A stretch of 5,931 nucleotides of DNA from a bacterium. Lineage in GTDB: Bacteria; Bacteroidota; Bacteroidia; Bacteroidales; UBA932. The notes beneath the pieces were generated by a model that was not told where the DNA came from, did no database searches, and saw nothing but the letters and a program-made list of their open reading frames with translations. This document shows positions 5,768 to 5,931 of the stretch, piece after piece. The stretch lies in assembly GCA_004561775.1 (NCBI GenBank), contig SFUD01000051.1, positions 1 through 5,931 of the forward strand, written 5' to 3'. How positions within the stretch are numbered: position 1 is the first letter of the stretch; every line of letters starts with the position of its first letter. The translations under genes were made by a program, and so were the position numbers.

Positions 5768-5931
5768 TTCCTGCAAATCACCGCGCACGTTTCAAAAACT
5801 TAAATTCCTCATAACCAGATAATTAACTTTTAGCAAGGCGCTCGGTGAGCTCAAATCGAGGCCACCGCGCGGGCCAATGTGCCCCAGAGGTGCCTAGAAC
5901 AAGGATTCGCGCGCGCGGTGATTTGCAGGAA
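5768..5931. repeat. Perfect 19-bp inverted repeat enclosing 126 nt
   Basis: The left arm 5768-5786 (TTCCTGCAAATCACCGCGC) is the exact reverse complement of 5913-5931. The right arm ends at the last base of the window, so the pairing may extend outwards. The inside starts A/T-rich (about 5790-5832) and turns G/C-rich. It contains two small hairpins: GCTC/GAGC with a 3-nt loop at 5840-5850, and GGGC/GCCC with a 6-nt loop at 5871-5884. CACCGCGCG at 5863-5871 can also pair with 5912-5920, competing with the long stem. A non-autonomous transposon of MITE type or a structured RNA are both possible; there is no open frame of note inside. Confidence 0.8.

Larger units (their letters stand above)
5210..5931. 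other. 722-bp gene-free region made of stacked repeat families
   Basis: No credible gene lies here. Open frames of up to 180 codons exist on both strands, but they run straight through the repeats: a 30-bp unit is divisible by three and keeps every frame open, and the translations are low-complexity with no domain I recognise. The order of elements is TAACCCC units, two 35-bp units, an unassigned 53 bp (5312-5364), the 30-bp minisatellite, three 62-bp-spaced hairpins, about 60 bp of nondescript sequence (5707-5767), and a terminal inverted repeat. No strong intrinsic terminator for the nfn operon on the plus strand was seen. Confidence 0.75.

Noticed and set aside
5824..5831. TAACTTTT as a plus-strand promoter -7 element
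   Set aside because: It lacks the final G at the right place and no -33 element lies 19-21 bp upstream. It also sits inside the inverted-repeat interior, with no gene visible after it.
5210..5931. tRNA, rRNA, integron attC sites or a cas gene in the tail
   Set aside because: No cloverleaf, no GTTRRRY/RYYYAAC core pair and no protein domain could be found.

Overview
The window looks like a piece of a Bacteroidales-type (Bacteroidota) chromosome. Three things point there. The only clear promoter has the Bacteroidota form (TAnnTTTG) rather than TATAAT. Starts are preceded by A/T-rich leaders instead of strong Shine-Dalgarno sites. The NfnB-like protein opens with an N-terminus I recognise from gut Bacteroidales. 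This assignment is an inference; no rRNA or other marker is present.

Layout, left to right. (1) Positions 2-115 are the last 37 codons of an ABC-transporter ATPase, including the H-loop histidine. (2) After a 65-bp gap with a Bacteroidota-type promoter comes an 876-residue two-domain enzyme at 181-2811: an N-terminal Ig-like domain plus a GH9 glycoside hydrolase, fused to a C-terminal NodB/CE4 polysaccharide-deacetylase domain with an unusual first motif. (3) Positions 2799-3665 encode NfnA, the small flavin/[2Fe-2S] subunit of NADH-dependent reduced ferredoxin:NADP+ oxidoreductase; it overlaps the hydrolase by 13 nt. (4) Positions 3782-5209 encode NfnB, the large subunit with two [4Fe-4S] clusters and two dinucleotide-binding domains. 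(5) Positions 5210-5931 hold no credible gene and are almost entirely built from several unrelated repeat families.

The two Nfn subunits should form one cytoplasmic flavin-based electron-bifurcating complex linking ferredoxin, NADH and NADPH pools, as expected in a fermentative anaerobe. The GH9-CE4 protein is probably exported and acts on a beta-1,4-linked glycan. No direct biochemical link to Nfn is evident; the overlap suggests co-transcription and translational coupling, with monomer release and redox balance as the only obvious common theme.

The most unusual part is the 722-bp tail after nfnB. In order it has three 10-11 bp TAACCCC units, two 35-bp units, a 30-bp minisatellite of about five good units in a 60-bp dimeric pattern, three 32-bp palindromic units spaced exactly 62 bp apart (CRISPR-like geometry, but probably not CRISPR), and a perfect 19-bp inverted repeat enclosing 126 nt that ends exactly at the window edge. 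Copy number across the genome and transcript data would decide whether these are mobile or structural elements, terminators or RNA genes.
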